Source: Sporisorium sorghi (taxonomy: Eukaryota > Basidiomycota > Ustilaginomycetes > Ustilaginales > Ustilaginaceae). Taken from it: DNA of 64,000 bases. Shown here piece by piece: positions 8,581 through 19,164 of this stretch. Both the position numbers and the translations under genes were made by a program. Location of the stretch: assembly GCA_023212695.1 (NCBI GenBank), contig JALCCG010000016.1, forward strand, positions 1 to 64,000, written 5' to 3'. How positions within the stretch are numbered: position 1 is the stretch's first letter; every line of letters begins with the position of its first letter. A model generated the notes under the pieces. The model was not told the origin of the DNA. It did no database searches and saw nothing but the letters and a program-made list of their open reading frames with translations.

Positions 8581-8600
8581 TAGAATAACAAACCATTCTA
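8581..8600. promoter_or_regulatory. Inverted repeat upstream of lasso precursor (possible operator)
   Basis: TAGAAT (8581-8586) and ATTCTA (8595-8600) are exact inverted 6-bp arms with an 8-bp spacer, in the AT-rich 140-bp region between the regulator's terminator and the precursor gene. It could be a binding site for the adjacent LuxR-type protein. No confident -35/-10 pair was picked here. Confidence 0.3.
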
Positions 8601-8671
8601 TTATTTCTAATCCGTGAGTTTTAATCGTGGAATCCAACCGGATTGACCAGGTCGAGCATGGACATTATGCT

Positions 8672-8699
8672 AAAAACCCCCTAAATAAAATTCAGGGGG
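8672..8699 (-). terminator. Intrinsic terminator overlapping the end of the LuxR-type regulator gene
   Basis: On the minus strand CCCCCT and AGGGGG pair around an AT-rich loop, followed by TTTTT. The stop codon at 8681-8683 lies inside the hairpin. It separates the regulator transcript from the lasso promoter region. Confidence 0.8.
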
Positions 8700-9391
8700 A
8701 TAAGACCTAATATATTGAAAGCGGAATAGAACTCGGATCGGATTTCGTCAAACAACAGCAGTCCTTTTTTGTTGGCAACTTGCGCAGCTTCCCTGCGATT
8801 TTTGACCTGAAGCTTGCGGTTGATGCTTGTCACATGGTTATCAATCGTTTTTTCTTCAATATTCAGAATACGATGAATTTCAGACGTTGTCTTTCCTTGA
8901 TAGACGTAACACAGAATTTTTCTTTCTTGCGGGGTAAGAAGTTTGCTCCATAGTTCTTTTCTCTGTCGTTGGAATTCCCTTCGGATCGCTTGTGCCGATG
9001 TATGGTGAATGCCCAATGTATTCGCATGCGCTTCCCTGATGAGTTTCGTTATTGCACGACTGCAAACAGCCGATTTGACAACATAATTCACAGCTCCGTG
9101 CAGATAGGCATCCCAGATAATGCGATCTTCCTCCACCGAGGACAGCACAATTATTTTAATGTTCTCATTAATATCGATAATGCTATCGATTGCTTTGAGC
9201 ACTTCCATATCATTATCAGCATTCATGTTTATAACAATGACTTCCACTTCCAAGCACTTGATCATCTGCAGTTCGATCTCATTCCCGGAAAGAACGCCGA
9301 TCAGTACAATATCCCTCGATTGTTCAATTGTAAGTTTTATGCCATCGATCCACTCGGGATCATCTTCGATAAGCAGGGTTCGTATCTTCAT
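8681..9391 (-). CDS. LuxR/NarL-type response regulator with atypical receiver
   Basis: A 236-residue protein. The N-terminal receiver-like domain (about 1-125) has the acidic pocket (IEDD) and the conserved Lys (YVVKSAV). At the usual phospho-acceptor position the sequence is VIVINMN, so Asn55 stands where Asp is expected. The C-terminal helix-turn-helix (LTPQERKILCYVYQGKTTSEIHRILNI, then EKTIDNHVTSINRKL) is typical of LuxR. No histidine kinase gene is adjacent. Its location immediately upstream of the lasso precursor on the same strand suggests it controls that operon, possibly without phosphorylation. The start has a GAGGTGA site. Confidence 0.85.
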   Translation of the reverse strand: MKIRTLLIEDDPEWIDGIKLTIEQSRDIVLIGVLSGNEIELQMIKCLEVEVIVINMNADNDMEVLKAIDSIIDINENIKIIVLSSVEEDRIIWDAYLHGAVNYVVKSAVCSRAITKLIREAHANTLGIHHTSAQAIRREFQRQRKELWSKLLTPQERKILCYVYQGKTTSEIHRILNIEEKTIDNHVTSINRKLQVKNRREAAQVANKKGLLLFDEIRSEFYSAFNILGLIPLNFI

Positions 9392-9615
9392 GATGGTTCA
9401 CCTCTTCTAATTTATATGATTTTGAAATTCGATAGCGACACTCTCAATATATAAAATAATTTCCATGTAAGTATATATTTGTAATTCTTATTTCATCATA
9501 ACATCAATATGACATGTCATCAATCCATTCCGGACAATCGGCGCTCTGACCGTCTCCCCCATCGGCATTGACTCTCCTGAATTTTCTCCCTATCCGGCAG
9601 GTCATTCTAGAGATA

Positions 9616-9660
9616 AAAACAACAAAAAGGCACCTTCCTTCAAAAAGGAAAGTGCCTTTG
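9616..9660. terminator. Bidirectional-looking terminator after the sulfhydrylase gene
   Basis: A 13-bp stem with one mismatch (AAAGGCAC...GTGCCTTT) is flanked by A and T runs. On the minus strand it is followed by TTTTTGTTGTTTTT, about 30 nt after the stop of the sulfhydrylase gene. The remaining 9392-9615 gap is AT-rich and holds nothing else recognised. Confidence 0.8.
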
Positions 9661-9689
9661 ATTCTATTATAAGGTGGTATTAACAACCT

Positions 9690-11057
<1,368 letters not shown>

Positions 11058-11132
11058 CGTTTGAAAAGAGCAATAACCAACTAATTTCATCGGAATATAA
11101 TAAATTATTTCGATCACCTATGAGGGCTTCCA

Positions 11133-11960
11133 TCATTCCTTCTCTTTCTTATAGACCTTGCCCCATCCGTATCCTGCCTCGGGAGACGTATCTTCCGGCA
11201 TGCCGGGCAGAATCAGACCGCCATCGATACGGAGATTAATCCCGGTAATATAGGATGCCGCATCCGAACACAGCCAAGCGATTGCTTCACCGATATCCGA
11301 TGGCGTACCTAACCGTCCCAGAGGGATTTTGTTACCCAGCGGCTCATCCACTGCCGACTGTCCCGGCTTATGGACAGTCGCGCCCGGAGCGACGCAGTTG
11401 ACGCGGATGCCGTGCGGCGCCCACTCCAGCGCCAGCGATTGCGCCGCACGTATGAGCGCTGCCTTCATTCCGCCGTAGATGCTGTCCTTGGGGTAGGCCC
11501 TCTCCCCGCGGGAAGAGGTAATGAAAATAACATTCCCCGGGATCTCCTGTGCAATCATTTCCCTGACAGCATATTTGCTGAGCAGCATCGGCGCTCTGAA
11601 ATCAAGATGAACGGTCATGTCCAGCGCATCCTCCTCAAGCTCCGTCAGCTCGTCATAAATGCCGATCCCCGCATTGTTCACCAGCAGATCAATCCGGCCA
11701 AACTCTTCAACCGTCTTGCGGATCGTGTTCTCCGCTTCACTGCGGACGGTCAGGTCGCTTTGAATAATGAGCGGCTCCTTGCCATAGATGTGGCCGATAT
11801 CCTCTGCTACGTCCAATATGCCGTCTTTGCTTGAATTGTATGTCATCGCCAGCCGGTAACCTTTCTCAGCCAGTACCTTGGCAATCCCTCTTCCGATTCC
11901 TGCACCTGCTCCTGTAACTAACGCCACCTTCTCCAAGCCTTGATTACCTACGGTTCCCAT
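11133..11960 (-). CDS. Short-chain dehydrogenase/reductase
   Basis: About 275 residues, classical SDR. The nucleotide-binding TGAGAGIG is near the N-terminus, followed by LVNNAGIG, the active-site Ser in FITSSRGE and YGGMK carrying the Tyr-xxx-Lys pair, and an IRVNCVAPG motif. It is likely an NAD(P)-dependent oxidoreductase. The end TGINLRIDGGL resembles glucose 1-dehydrogenase-like members, but the substrate cannot be read from sequence. The ATG at 11960 has an AAGGGAGAG site. Confidence 0.88.
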   Translation of the reverse strand: MGTVGNQGLEKVALVTGAGAGIGRGIAKVLAEKGYRLAMTYNSSKDGILDVAEDIGHIYGKEPLIIQSDLTVRSEAENTIRKTVEEFGRIDLLVNNAGIGIYDELTELEEDALDMTVHLDFRAPMLLSKYAVREMIAQEIPGNVIFITSSRGERAYPKDSIYGGMKAALIRAAQSLALEWAPHGIRVNCVAPGATVHKPGQSAVDEPLGNKIPLGRLGTPSDIGEAIAWLCSDAASYITGINLRIDGGLILPGMPEDTSPEAGYGWGKVYKKEKE

Positions 11961-12350
11961 CACGTTCTCTCCCTTCAGATTTCATCCTCTCATGCCACGG
12001 TGGCTTGCCGTGGATTAAACAATGATGCTCATCATGCCTAACCTTCCTTACCCTGTTCTGAGAGGGATGATTGCTTTTCCGAGATAAAATCCGAATGAAG
12101 AGCCATTCGATTCCCTGAATAGTTGATCTTGATTCACGTACAGCTATTTGCACACATTGGAGAGTTGCTCCCCGAAGTCAAGGGATCGATCAAGAAGCGT
12201 ATAACACCAACATGTCCTTTCAGGAAGAACAGCTGCATTACAGTACGCAAGAATGGCTTTGGCCTTCCTCCATGGTTGCCTCATGACATTATACTGAAGG
12301 CACCGGGACCATAAAGCGTCCAAATGAATTGCCGCTGATGGATGAAACGC
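11961..12350. other. Intergenic stretch without a recognised gene
   Basis: About 390 bp between the SDR gene and the terminator of the next operon. Short open frames occur but lack convincing ribosome binding sites or family features. No RNA motif was recognised. The promoter of the SDR gene should lie at the low-coordinate end. Confidence 0.5.
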
Positions 12351-12382
12351 AAAAAAATCATCGCCCTTTTTGGGCGATGATT
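12351..12382 (-). terminator. Terminator after the sigma/ABC operon
   Basis: A perfect 11-bp stem (AATCATCGCCC / GGGCGATGATT) is followed on the minus strand by a run of T. It lies 20 nt after the stop of the ABC ATPase gene. Confidence 0.9.
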
Positions 12383-12402
12383 CTCCAAGATCCGAGCTGC
12401 AG

Positions 12403-13260
12403 TCAGCCGCGTCTGGCTAAAGCGTTCATATGTAGGAAAAAAGTGTCCTCCAGCGTCGGTGCCTTCTCCATAAACTCAGCACCCGGCTGCTTTTTCCCCA
12501 TCAGCCTGACTCTCATGTTATTTTCCGTCATTTGAAAGTGAATTAACAGTTCCTGCGGGATCCGTTCGAAGGCCTCAAGATCAACCTCGCCCTCCCAGAC
12601 GCTGGAGGCAACATTCAGCTTCCATTGGCTCGGGGAACCGATATATCGAATGCGCCCGCGATGAACCCAAATCACCGTATCTGCTGCTTCCTCCCATTCA
12701 TTCAACTCGTGGGCAGCAACGATGACCATTCGGCCGCGCGCATATTTAGTAAGATAGGTGATAAGGAATTTGCGCTCCTCTGCATCCATGCCGTTCAGGG
12801 GTTCATCCAGGAACAGAAAGGACGGCGAAGCAATAAGCGCCTGTACGACGGCAATCCGCCGCTGTACCCCTTGCGATAGATTCTTGACCTTACTCTTGCG
12901 AACAGGCTCCAGCCTAAAGTCCAGCATCAGCCGGTCGATGGCTTCCGGGTTATAGATGCCTTTCAATTCCGCCATATAGGTCAGCAGCTTGCCGACCTTC
13001 ATATCCCCGTACAGCTCGATATCAGCCGGAACATAACCAATTTGGCTCCGGATGAGCGGAAGATGGTCTCCTGCCTTGCGCCCGCTATACAGAATTTCAC
13101 CTGCGTCGGGAGCTTGCAGCGTGGCCAACAGCTCGATCAGCGTTGTTTTTCCCGCGCCGTTCGCTCCGACAATCAGGTTCAAGCCGGAATGAATCTCCGC
13201 TTTCTCGATTTCAAGCCGATACGTTCCGGCCTGACGTTCCAGTCCTTCTACCCTAATCAT
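12403..13260 (-). CDS. ABC transporter ATP-binding protein
   Basis: A 285-residue single ATPase subunit with Walker A GANGAGKT (about 32-39), signature LSQGVQRR, Walker B FLFLDEP and a His in VAAHELNE. The variant signature SQG rather than SGG is common in drug- and peptide-resistance type importers/exporters. It overlaps the preceding membrane-protein gene by 8 nt, and together with the ECF sigma gene they form a three-gene operon. Its substrate is unknown. Confidence 0.88.
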   Translation of the reverse strand: MIRVEGLERQAGTYRLEIEKAEIHSGLNLIVGANGAGKTTLIELLATLQAPDAGEILYSGRKAGDHLPLIRSQIGYVPADIELYGDMKVGKLLTYMAELKGIYNPEAIDRLMLDFRLEPVRKSKVKNLSQGVQRRIAVVQALIASPSFLFLDEPLNGMDAEERKFLITYLTKYARGRMVIVAAHELNEWEEAADTVIWVHRGRIRYIGSPSQWKLNVASSVWEGEVDLEAFERIPQELLIHFQMTENNMRVRLMGKKQPGAEFMEKAPTLEDTFFLHMNALARRG

Positions 13261-14095
13261 TAGCGGTTCTCCAGGCTCCGTTCAATTTCAGACTGCGGCC
13301 GTAGGAGGAGACAAGCAGGATCAATCCGATAACAAGCAGGGTCATATCCGTCAGCATTTTACCGCCCATCGATACCCCGTGATCGATAATCTGGCCCTGG
13401 ATGACAATCCACATGCCGTAGACCAATACGGCAGAGATCAGCGATACCACCATCCCTTTGCGAAAGAGCATATACATCGCAGCACCGCCCGTCACCAATA
13501 GAATCCCCATCCACTCCAGAATAAAGGGTCCGAATAAAAAGTGAGAGGTCTCCGCCTGGATGGATCGAAGCCCGAGGGCAAGCGTGCTCAGCAGCGCCAT
13601 TCCGATGACAATGCCGGTCACAAGCAGCAGCCGGGTATACAGAACAAGTGCCGGCGGGTATGGGGTTAGCGTCTCTACAGCTCTCATCCCTTTATCCCAG
13701 GTTCGGCTGCTGAACAGCATGGATACGATCAACAGCAGAGGCGTGATCAATGGAAAAATGCCGCCAGGCAATCCGGCAAACTGATCCAACGGGTATTCCG
13801 GGTCAATCAGCAGGACGAGCATGCAGAATACCGCCCCGGCTGTGAGCAGGATGGATCTTTGATTCAAACGAATCTGGCTCCGTAGGATCTGTTTCAATGA
13901 GGGCGGGTCCACCTGTGGATTAAAATCCAGCTTGGGGGACTCGGGCTCAATCTTGAGCTGATTGAACTCTCCCTGAAGGGATGCAATGAGATGGGCCGTC
14001 TCATCCGGTGACGGCGATGGAAGGGCAGCTCGTCTAAGGGGACCCCGCAGCTCGTCTTCAAGTCTTCTCAATTCGTTATCGAATGGATGATCCAT
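13253..14095 (-). CDS. Membrane protein, probable ABC permease partner of an ECF sigma factor
   Basis: About 280 residues. A soluble N-terminal part of about 85 residues rich in charged residues and Pro (LPSPSPDETAHLIASLQ) is followed by about five or six hydrophobic segments. The start at MDHPF (14095) has GAGGTG 6 nt upstream and overlaps the sigma gene by 20 nt. With the ATPase gene after it, it probably forms an ABC transporter. The soluble part facing the cytoplasm, encoded right after a sigma factor, could also bind that sigma factor like an anti-sigma domain. That second role is speculative. Confidence 0.7.
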   Translation of the reverse strand: MDHPFDNELRRLEDELRGPLRRAALPSPSPDETAHLIASLQGEFNQLKIEPESPKLDFNPQVDPPSLKQILRSQIRLNQRSILLTAGAVFCMLVLLIDPEYPLDQFAGLPGGIFPLITPLLLIVSMLFSSRTWDKGMRAVETLTPYPPALVLYTRLLLVTGIVIGMALLSTLALGLRSIQAETSHFLFGPFILEWMGILLVTGGAAMYMLFRKGMVVSLISAVLVYGMWIVIQGQIIDHGVSMGGKMLTDMTLLVIGLILLVSSYGRSLKLNGAWRTAND

Positions 14096-14765
14096 GGAGA
14101 TACACCTCACTTTCTTTTACTTTGCACTGCGAATCTGACTCTTCCGATTTGGAGCGGCTCCTGACCTGTTCTTGAGGACTTTTCTCCCGTGTCCGCTGGC
14201 GCGGATTCACGGGTACCAAATCGGAATGCTCCATGGACAACGTTTTCTTTAACTTTCTTAAACCGTTATATAGATGTGTTTTTACCGTACTTAAGGGGAG
14301 GTCAACCAGGTCTGCGATTTCCTGCAGCTTCAGATCATGAAAGAATCGAAGGGATATGACTTCCTGTTGTATATCGGGCAGGCTCTCCAGCGATGCGGCT
14401 ATCTCCAGTGACGTTTCCTGCCTCTCCACAAGCTCCTCGGCACCGGGTGCAGGATCGTATGCATCAGGCATCTCCTCGCCTGCAAGCCCCTCAGACCTGT
14501 ACGATGCGCTCTTCCAGTAATCCTTGCACATATTCAGGGCGACGCGGTATAACCAGGAGCGAACATGTTCCAGTGTCCCGTGCTGGTTCAGATGCCGTAT
14601 GAGCCGGATAAAGGTTTCCTGAACGATATCTTGAGCCTTCTGCCTGTCAACAAGCCGCTGGGTTGTATAACTGAGCAGAGGTCCATGGTACCTGGTCACC
14701 AACATTTCGAATGCTTCCTGGTCGCCGGCCGCCATGCGTTCGGTCAGCTGCTGATCAGAAATCAT
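14076..14765 (-). CDS. ECF-type RNA polymerase sigma factor
   Basis: A 229-residue sigma-70 family protein. Region 2 (AFEMLVTRYHGPLLSY, then DIVQETFIRLIRHL) and region 4 (LPDIQQEVISLRFFHDLKLQEIADLVDLPLSTVKTHLYNGLRKLKK) are clear. The C-terminal 40 residues are a polar, Arg/Ser/Glu-rich extension beyond the usual ECF end. It leads the operon with the membrane protein and ABC ATPase, so it probably controls that transporter in response to an envelope signal. Confidence 0.92.
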   Translation of the reverse strand: MISDQQLTERMAAGDQEAFEMLVTRYHGPLLSYTTQRLVDRQKAQDIVQETFIRLIRHLNQHGTLEHVRSWLYRVALNMCKDYWKSASYRSEGLAGEEMPDAYDPAPGAEELVERQETSLEIAASLESLPDIQQEVISLRFFHDLKLQEIADLVDLPLSTVKTHLYNGLRKLKKTLSMEHSDLVPVNPRQRTREKSPQEQVRSRSKSEESDSQCKVKESEVYLHGSSIR

Positions 14766-14855
14766 GCCTTCCCCCCCTTTCTATATGCATTTCTAATCTT
14801 CCCATTTTATCTATTTCTCAATTATAACCGACCGTGTGCATGTGCATAGTCGTCA

Positions 14856-17060
14856 TTATTTGACATTCATCATGGCATCCCACTTTTGCTGCCACTCCTT
14901 GTATGTGATCGGTTTCTCCGGGTCCAGGAATTTGTTCCGCTCGGTATCGGGCAGCCGCACCCCTTGTTGGTAAAAATGCACCAGCAGTTCTTTGACCTGG
15001 TGCCCTCTGCCCTCTTCCAATGCCCTTCTGACTTGCTTGGCCATGCTGATGCCGATTTTGTTCTGAGGGTCGCTGCCGTCCCCGTTTTTGAACAGCAGCT
15101 GCTGTACCGAACGCAAATTGAGATACGCCGATCTTAATTCCTTATCGCTGAGCCCTTTCTCTTCAATGTAATACACGTACCAGAACAGACTGCTGATCTT
15201 TCCGCGAACATCTCTCTCTGGATGTTCATAATAATTATAAATGGCATCCTGGTTGCCAAACAGAATGGAATTCATCCACTCGCCTGACAGATTGCTGATG
15301 TTATACGTGTATTGGTGAGAGGAGAGAATCAACGAATGGTCTACCCGAGGATATCTAAATCCTTGACCCAGATACAAAATCTTGTCCACACTGCCTTTAA
15401 ACTCGGGTACCCATTTGGCAAAATAGTCGTGTTTTTTCTTCAGATCACGCAGCATCAATTTTGATGTTTTCTCCAGATATGGGGTTGTCACAACCATGAC
15501 CGGAAATTGATTCAAGCGAATCTCCCTCCAGAACTTGCCTCCGTACAGGGAAACATTCTGTTCGGTCCCCTGGACCTCAAACCGCTGATAGCCCGGCCTT
15601 CGTTCCAGCTCCTTCATCCCCGTATACAAGGGAACCGGGTAGCCTTCCACCTCCAGCCGCATATCGCCGATAGAATAACGCATGACGCCGTATTCCCCGC
15701 CAAGATACATTTCGGTTGGCCGATTGTTTTCCTCCGGATTCTTCAAGTATACATTCTGATGCCCGGGCAGCGGGTACCAGGCCATATGTCCCTCCAGCTT
15801 AACTTCGGGTCCCACACTATAGGCGGCAAATTCTTCGCTGGAGTATCCGGGCATAAAATCCATAACATGACCTCTGTATGTCAGCTCTGCTTGAATGTCG
15901 TTTCCATTCGCAACGCCCGCCATACTTACCGAAATCCGCTCTCCTTGTCTGCGGTATGGAGCGTCCACTCCCTGGAGCTGGACACGGTCCAGCTTGAACA
16001 TCCGGTTCAGGGTCAGCGGAAGCTGCTTCTTACCCGATACTTCTTCAGAGAGTGGTATATTCAGCCTCGCCGTAACCAGAAGTTCATCATTCGGCAGTCG
16101 TTTCAGTTTGATATCGTAGGAGGAAACCCTGTAAATCGATCCGATTTCCGTATCATTAACATAGGAAACCGAAGGGTCCTCCAGCCTGTTATCAATTTGG
16201 GCATATCGTTCCGACCAGATCGTACTGTAAGGTACCGCGGCAATCGCTGTTAACACAAAAGCGCCGAGCACGACAACCCAGCCTGCCCTCAAGAGCATCG
16301 TTGGACGCCTGCGGTTTAACAAGAACAAACACACGGTAAGCAGCATGAGGGTGAAGGCCAGCACGAACCACCGGGCCAGCTGTATATCCTCGGTTAACAA
16401 GCCGTATCCCCAATTTTCATACTCATACCGGTTGGACTGCAGAAAGAATTGATTGAGATGGAACACTTGAGCCGGAAGCCATTTCAGTTCGCTGATGATA
16501 TAAATCTCCATGAAAAAAGTTCCGAACATCCATGCACAGAAACCGATCAAATAAACAATCCGATTCGGAATGCTCGCTCCGAGAAGCATCGCGAGCGCCA
16601 GAGTTACCATATAGGAAACTTCATACTGCACTGCAATTTGCATCGTGTGCATGATCGCAATTTCACTGGCAATGCCTTTGCTAACCGACAGGATGTAGAA
16701 TATAACCGACGTGGACAGCGTGAACAGGGAAAAGTACAGCAGGCTCACCACGTATTTCGATGACAGCAATGTAAAGAAGGGTACAGGCAAGCTGTGATTC
16801 CATTCGAAGGATCGGCGGCTGATGTCTCTTCGGATGGACAAAATGCCGATCAGCATAGCCGGGCCCAGCGTCATCGTATGGCCCAGCATATGGAAGGAAT
16901 ACGCAGCCGTGTACAGATTATGGTCTGCCCCGTTGCCGCTGGCCGCTTGCAGCATCATGACGATAAACAAAACGGCATAGATGATTGGCATTGAGGCAAA
17001 CAGAGGATTGCCGAACAGGAGCCGAAGTTCCAGGAGGCTGTGCCTCCACCATTTATGCAT
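14856..17060 (-). CDS. ABC transporter permease with large C-terminal extracytoplasmic domain
   Basis: A 734-residue protein. About seven hydrophobic segments occupy the first 280 residues (for example MPIIYAVLFIVMML and LAFTLMLLTVCLFLL). They are followed by a 450-residue soluble region that includes beta-rich stretches and a helical C-terminus (EEGRGHQVKELLVHFYQQ). The layout resembles permeases fused to an M1-peptidase-like domain, but no HExxH zinc motif is visible, so any such domain is degenerate. Its start overlaps the stop of the ATPase gene (17053) by 8 nt. The substrate is unknown. Confidence 0.8.
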   Translation of the reverse strand: MHKWWRHSLLELRLLFGNPLFASMPIIYAVLFIVMMLQAASGNGADHNLYTAAYSFHMLGHTMTLGPAMLIGILSIRRDISRRSFEWNHSLPVPFFTLLSSKYVVSLLYFSLFTLSTSVIFYILSVSKGIASEIAIMHTMQIAVQYEVSYMVTLALAMLLGASIPNRIVYLIGFCAWMFGTFFMEIYIISELKWLPAQVFHLNQFFLQSNRYEYENWGYGLLTEDIQLARWFVLAFTLMLLTVCLFLLNRRRPTMLLRAGWVVVLGAFVLTAIAAVPYSTIWSERYAQIDNRLEDPSVSYVNDTEIGSIYRVSSYDIKLKRLPNDELLVTARLNIPLSEEVSGKKQLPLTLNRMFKLDRVQLQGVDAPYRRQGERISVSMAGVANGNDIQAELTYRGHVMDFMPGYSSEEFAAYSVGPEVKLEGHMAWYPLPGHQNVYLKNPEENNRPTEMYLGGEYGVMRYSIGDMRLEVEGYPVPLYTGMKELERRPGYQRFEVQGTEQNVSLYGGKFWREIRLNQFPVMVVTTPYLEKTSKLMLRDLKKKHDYFAKWVPEFKGSVDKILYLGQGFRYPRVDHSLILSSHQYTYNISNLSGEWMNSILFGNQDAIYNYYEHPERDVRGKISSLFWYVYYIEEKGLSDKELRSAYLNLRSVQQLLFKNGDGSDPQNKIGISMAKQVRRALEEGRGHQVKELLVHFYQQGVRLPDTERNKFLDPEKPITYKEWQQKWDAMMNVK

Positions 17061-17922
17061 GGCGATCCCTCCGCAGCAAGGCCAGATAACCGTCTTCTAA
17101 AGAAGGATCAGCCGCAAACGCGCCTTCAACCGGCGCAGTTGGACTGATAAAGCGGCACAAGATGCCTTCCGGAACCGTTCGGGTGGACACTACGGACATG
17201 GGATCAATCAAGGCAAATTCGTCCGGGCTCATCACGGCTTCCCATACTTGCCCTTGACCGCAGGCCTGTAGTTCAGCCAGGCTCCCTGTCATGACCAGCC
17301 TCCCCTTGTTCATAACGGCGATACGCCGGCAGTTGCTCTCGATGTCGGCTACGATATGGGTTGACAGCAGCACGGTCCGGTTGATGCTAAACCGAGTCAG
17401 CACGTTACGAAACCGGACACGCTCCTGAGGATCAAGCCCGGATGTCGGCTCGTCAACGATCAGAACGTCCGGGGATCCTAATAGCGCTTGGGCAATGCCC
17501 AGCCGCTGCTTCATTCCACCGGAGTATGTGCGCACTTTCTTGTCGGCCTTCTCTTGGAGATTCACCATCTCAAGCAGCCTGGAGATTTCCTTCATCCTTG
17601 CGTTTCGATCGGTAATCCCCTTCATAGCGGCAACATAATCCAGATAATCCCTGCCAGTCAGCTGCGGGTAAATATGAAAGTGCTGCGGCAAATAACCGAT
17701 CATCTGCCGAATCTCCTCAGGCCGTCCAAGCGATATCCCGTTCATTCTTACCTGCCCGGAGGTTGGAGACAATAAGGTCGACAGGATACGCATCAGCGTT
17801 GTTTTGCCAGCGCCATTGGGTCCCAGCAGACCGGTCATGCCTTTATCAAATTGTAGAGAAACATCCAAGAGCGCCCATGCGCCCTTGCGATAGGTTTTGG
17901 ATAGATGTTCAATGGTAATCAT
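17053..17922 (-). CDS. ABC transporter ATP-binding protein
   Basis: A 289-residue ATPase with Walker A GPNGAGKT, signature YSGGMKQRL, Walker B VLIVDEPTSGLDP and H-loop LSTHIV. This type pairs with ABC-2 style permeases, here the overlapping downstream gene. An AAAGGA site precedes the ATG. Confidence 0.92.
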   Translation of the reverse strand: MITIEHLSKTYRKGAWALLDVSLQFDKGMTGLLGPNGAGKTTLMRILSTLLSPTSGQVRMNGISLGRPEEIRQMIGYLPQHFHIYPQLTGRDYLDYVAAMKGITDRNARMKEISRLLEMVNLQEKADKKVRTYSGGMKQRLGIAQALLGSPDVLIVDEPTSGLDPQERVRFRNVLTRFSINRTVLLSTHIVADIESNCRRIAVMNKGRLVMTGSLAELQACGQGQVWEAVMSPDEFALIDPMSVVSTRTVPEGILCRFISPTAPVEGAFAADPSLEDGYLALLRRDRHA

Positions 17923-18046
17923 TCTAGAATCCTTTCACCATTTACGATTATGGGATAAGCCCGCGCGGTTTACGTTAATTGGAACGAACCGCCTTCTCAA
18001 AAAGTTTGAATTTTCACCGTTCTAAAGCCAATTTATTTATAAGGTG

Positions 18047-18082
18047 CAAAAAAGCCCGTGATCCTAAAAACGGATTGCGGGC
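18047..18082 (-). terminator. Terminator after the aldo/keto reductase gene
   Basis: An 11-bp stem with two G-U wobbles (GCCCGCAATCC / GGATCACGGGC on the minus strand) is followed by TTTTTT. Confidence 0.85.
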
Positions 18083-18209
18083 ATAATCTAATGGGTTCTG
18101 ATCTTATTAGTATAACATGCAGCGGCAATGTTCATCCGCAATCCTTCAAGGCGTAAATATTTCACGTCCCAAATGATTAACGGGATCGATCATTCATGTG
18201 CTGTTTGCG

Positions 18210-19115
18210 TTACCGGTGCGCTTCATACTGGTTCGCGCGGGTTATAGCCTGAATCGTCTGGATATCTTGCGGCGACAGCTTCTCCACAGTACCTGCAGCA
18301 ATATTATGCAGCAGCTGTTCAAGCGAGCTTGCGCCGGGAATCGTGCAGGCAACGGCTGCATGGCTTAACGCATAGCGAATGGCCGTATGAGTCAGATCCG
18401 CGCCATTTCCATACTCTTCAAGTCTCTTCAGAATGTCCAGCAGCTCATTTTTGCTGTAGTCCAGGTAACCCTTCTCTACCTTGGATTGGCCCCGATCCGA
18501 CAAGATCCCCCGGGCAACGGGACCCCGCGCAATGGCGGAAATCCCATTCTCCGCCAGCAGATCGAGCACCTCTTCCTCCGGTCTCCGGTCCAGGATGCTG
18601 TATTGGCTCATGACACTGACGATATTGGATTTACTCACATATTCACGGATGACATTCGGACGGATGGACGAAATCCCGTAATAGCGAATCCATCCTTCGC
18701 GCTTCAGCTCTTCAAAAGCTTCGATCGTCTCTTCCACCGGATCATCCAGCGTTCCTCCATGGAGCTGATACAGATCGATATAATCCGTACCCAGCCTGCG
18801 AAGACTGTCCTTGACGGTTGATTTTATGTAATCTTTGGAGGGGTCCCATACCCAGCCATCCTGACCTTCAACACGCCGGTTGCCTACTTTGGTAGCGATA
18901 ATGACATCCTCTCTCCGGCCTTGAACGGCTTTGCCGACCAGTTCTTCATTACGACCCTTATCGTACAAATCCGCCGTGTCCAAGAAATTCACGCCCTGAT
19001 CAAGCGCTTCATGAATCAGCTTCACCGCTTGTCCTTCATCCGTTCCCAATGACATGCAGCCCAGCCCAATTTCGCTTACATACAATTCTGAAGATCCCAG
19101 CTGATTGGTTCTCAT
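18210..19115 (-). CDS. Aldo/keto reductase
   Basis: A 301-residue aldo/keto reductase with the catalytic tetrad elements Asp (FLDTADLYDKGRNEE), Tyr in the same block, Lys (VIIATKVGNR) and His (YQLHGGTLDDP). It likely reduces aldehydes or ketones with NADPH, and the substrate is not defined. The ATG has GAGGAGG upstream. It lies 49 nt after the TauE-like gene on the same strand, so co-transcription is possible. Confidence 0.9.
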   Translation of the reverse strand: MRTNQLGSSELYVSEIGLGCMSLGTDEGQAVKLIHEALDQGVNFLDTADLYDKGRNEELVGKAVQGRREDVIIATKVGNRRVEGQDGWVWDPSKDYIKSTVKDSLRRLGTDYIDLYQLHGGTLDDPVEETIEAFEELKREGWIRYYGISSIRPNVIREYVSKSNIVSVMSQYSILDRRPEEEVLDLLAENGISAIARGPVARGILSDRGQSKVEKGYLDYSKNELLDILKRLEEYGNGADLTHTAIRYALSHAAVACTIPGASSLEQLLHNIAAGTVEKLSPQDIQTIQAITRANQYEAHR

Positions 19116-19164
19116 GTTCGATATCCTCCTCTTATTTATGATGAATAAGGTTCTACCCCTTTAC

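Noticed and set aside
12123..12314. 63-codon open frame in the 11961-12350 gap
   Set aside because: No ribosome site and no recognisable composition or motif.
15507..16253. 248-codon open frame opposite the ABC permease
   Set aside because: Antisense shadow of a real gene with no recognisable motifs.
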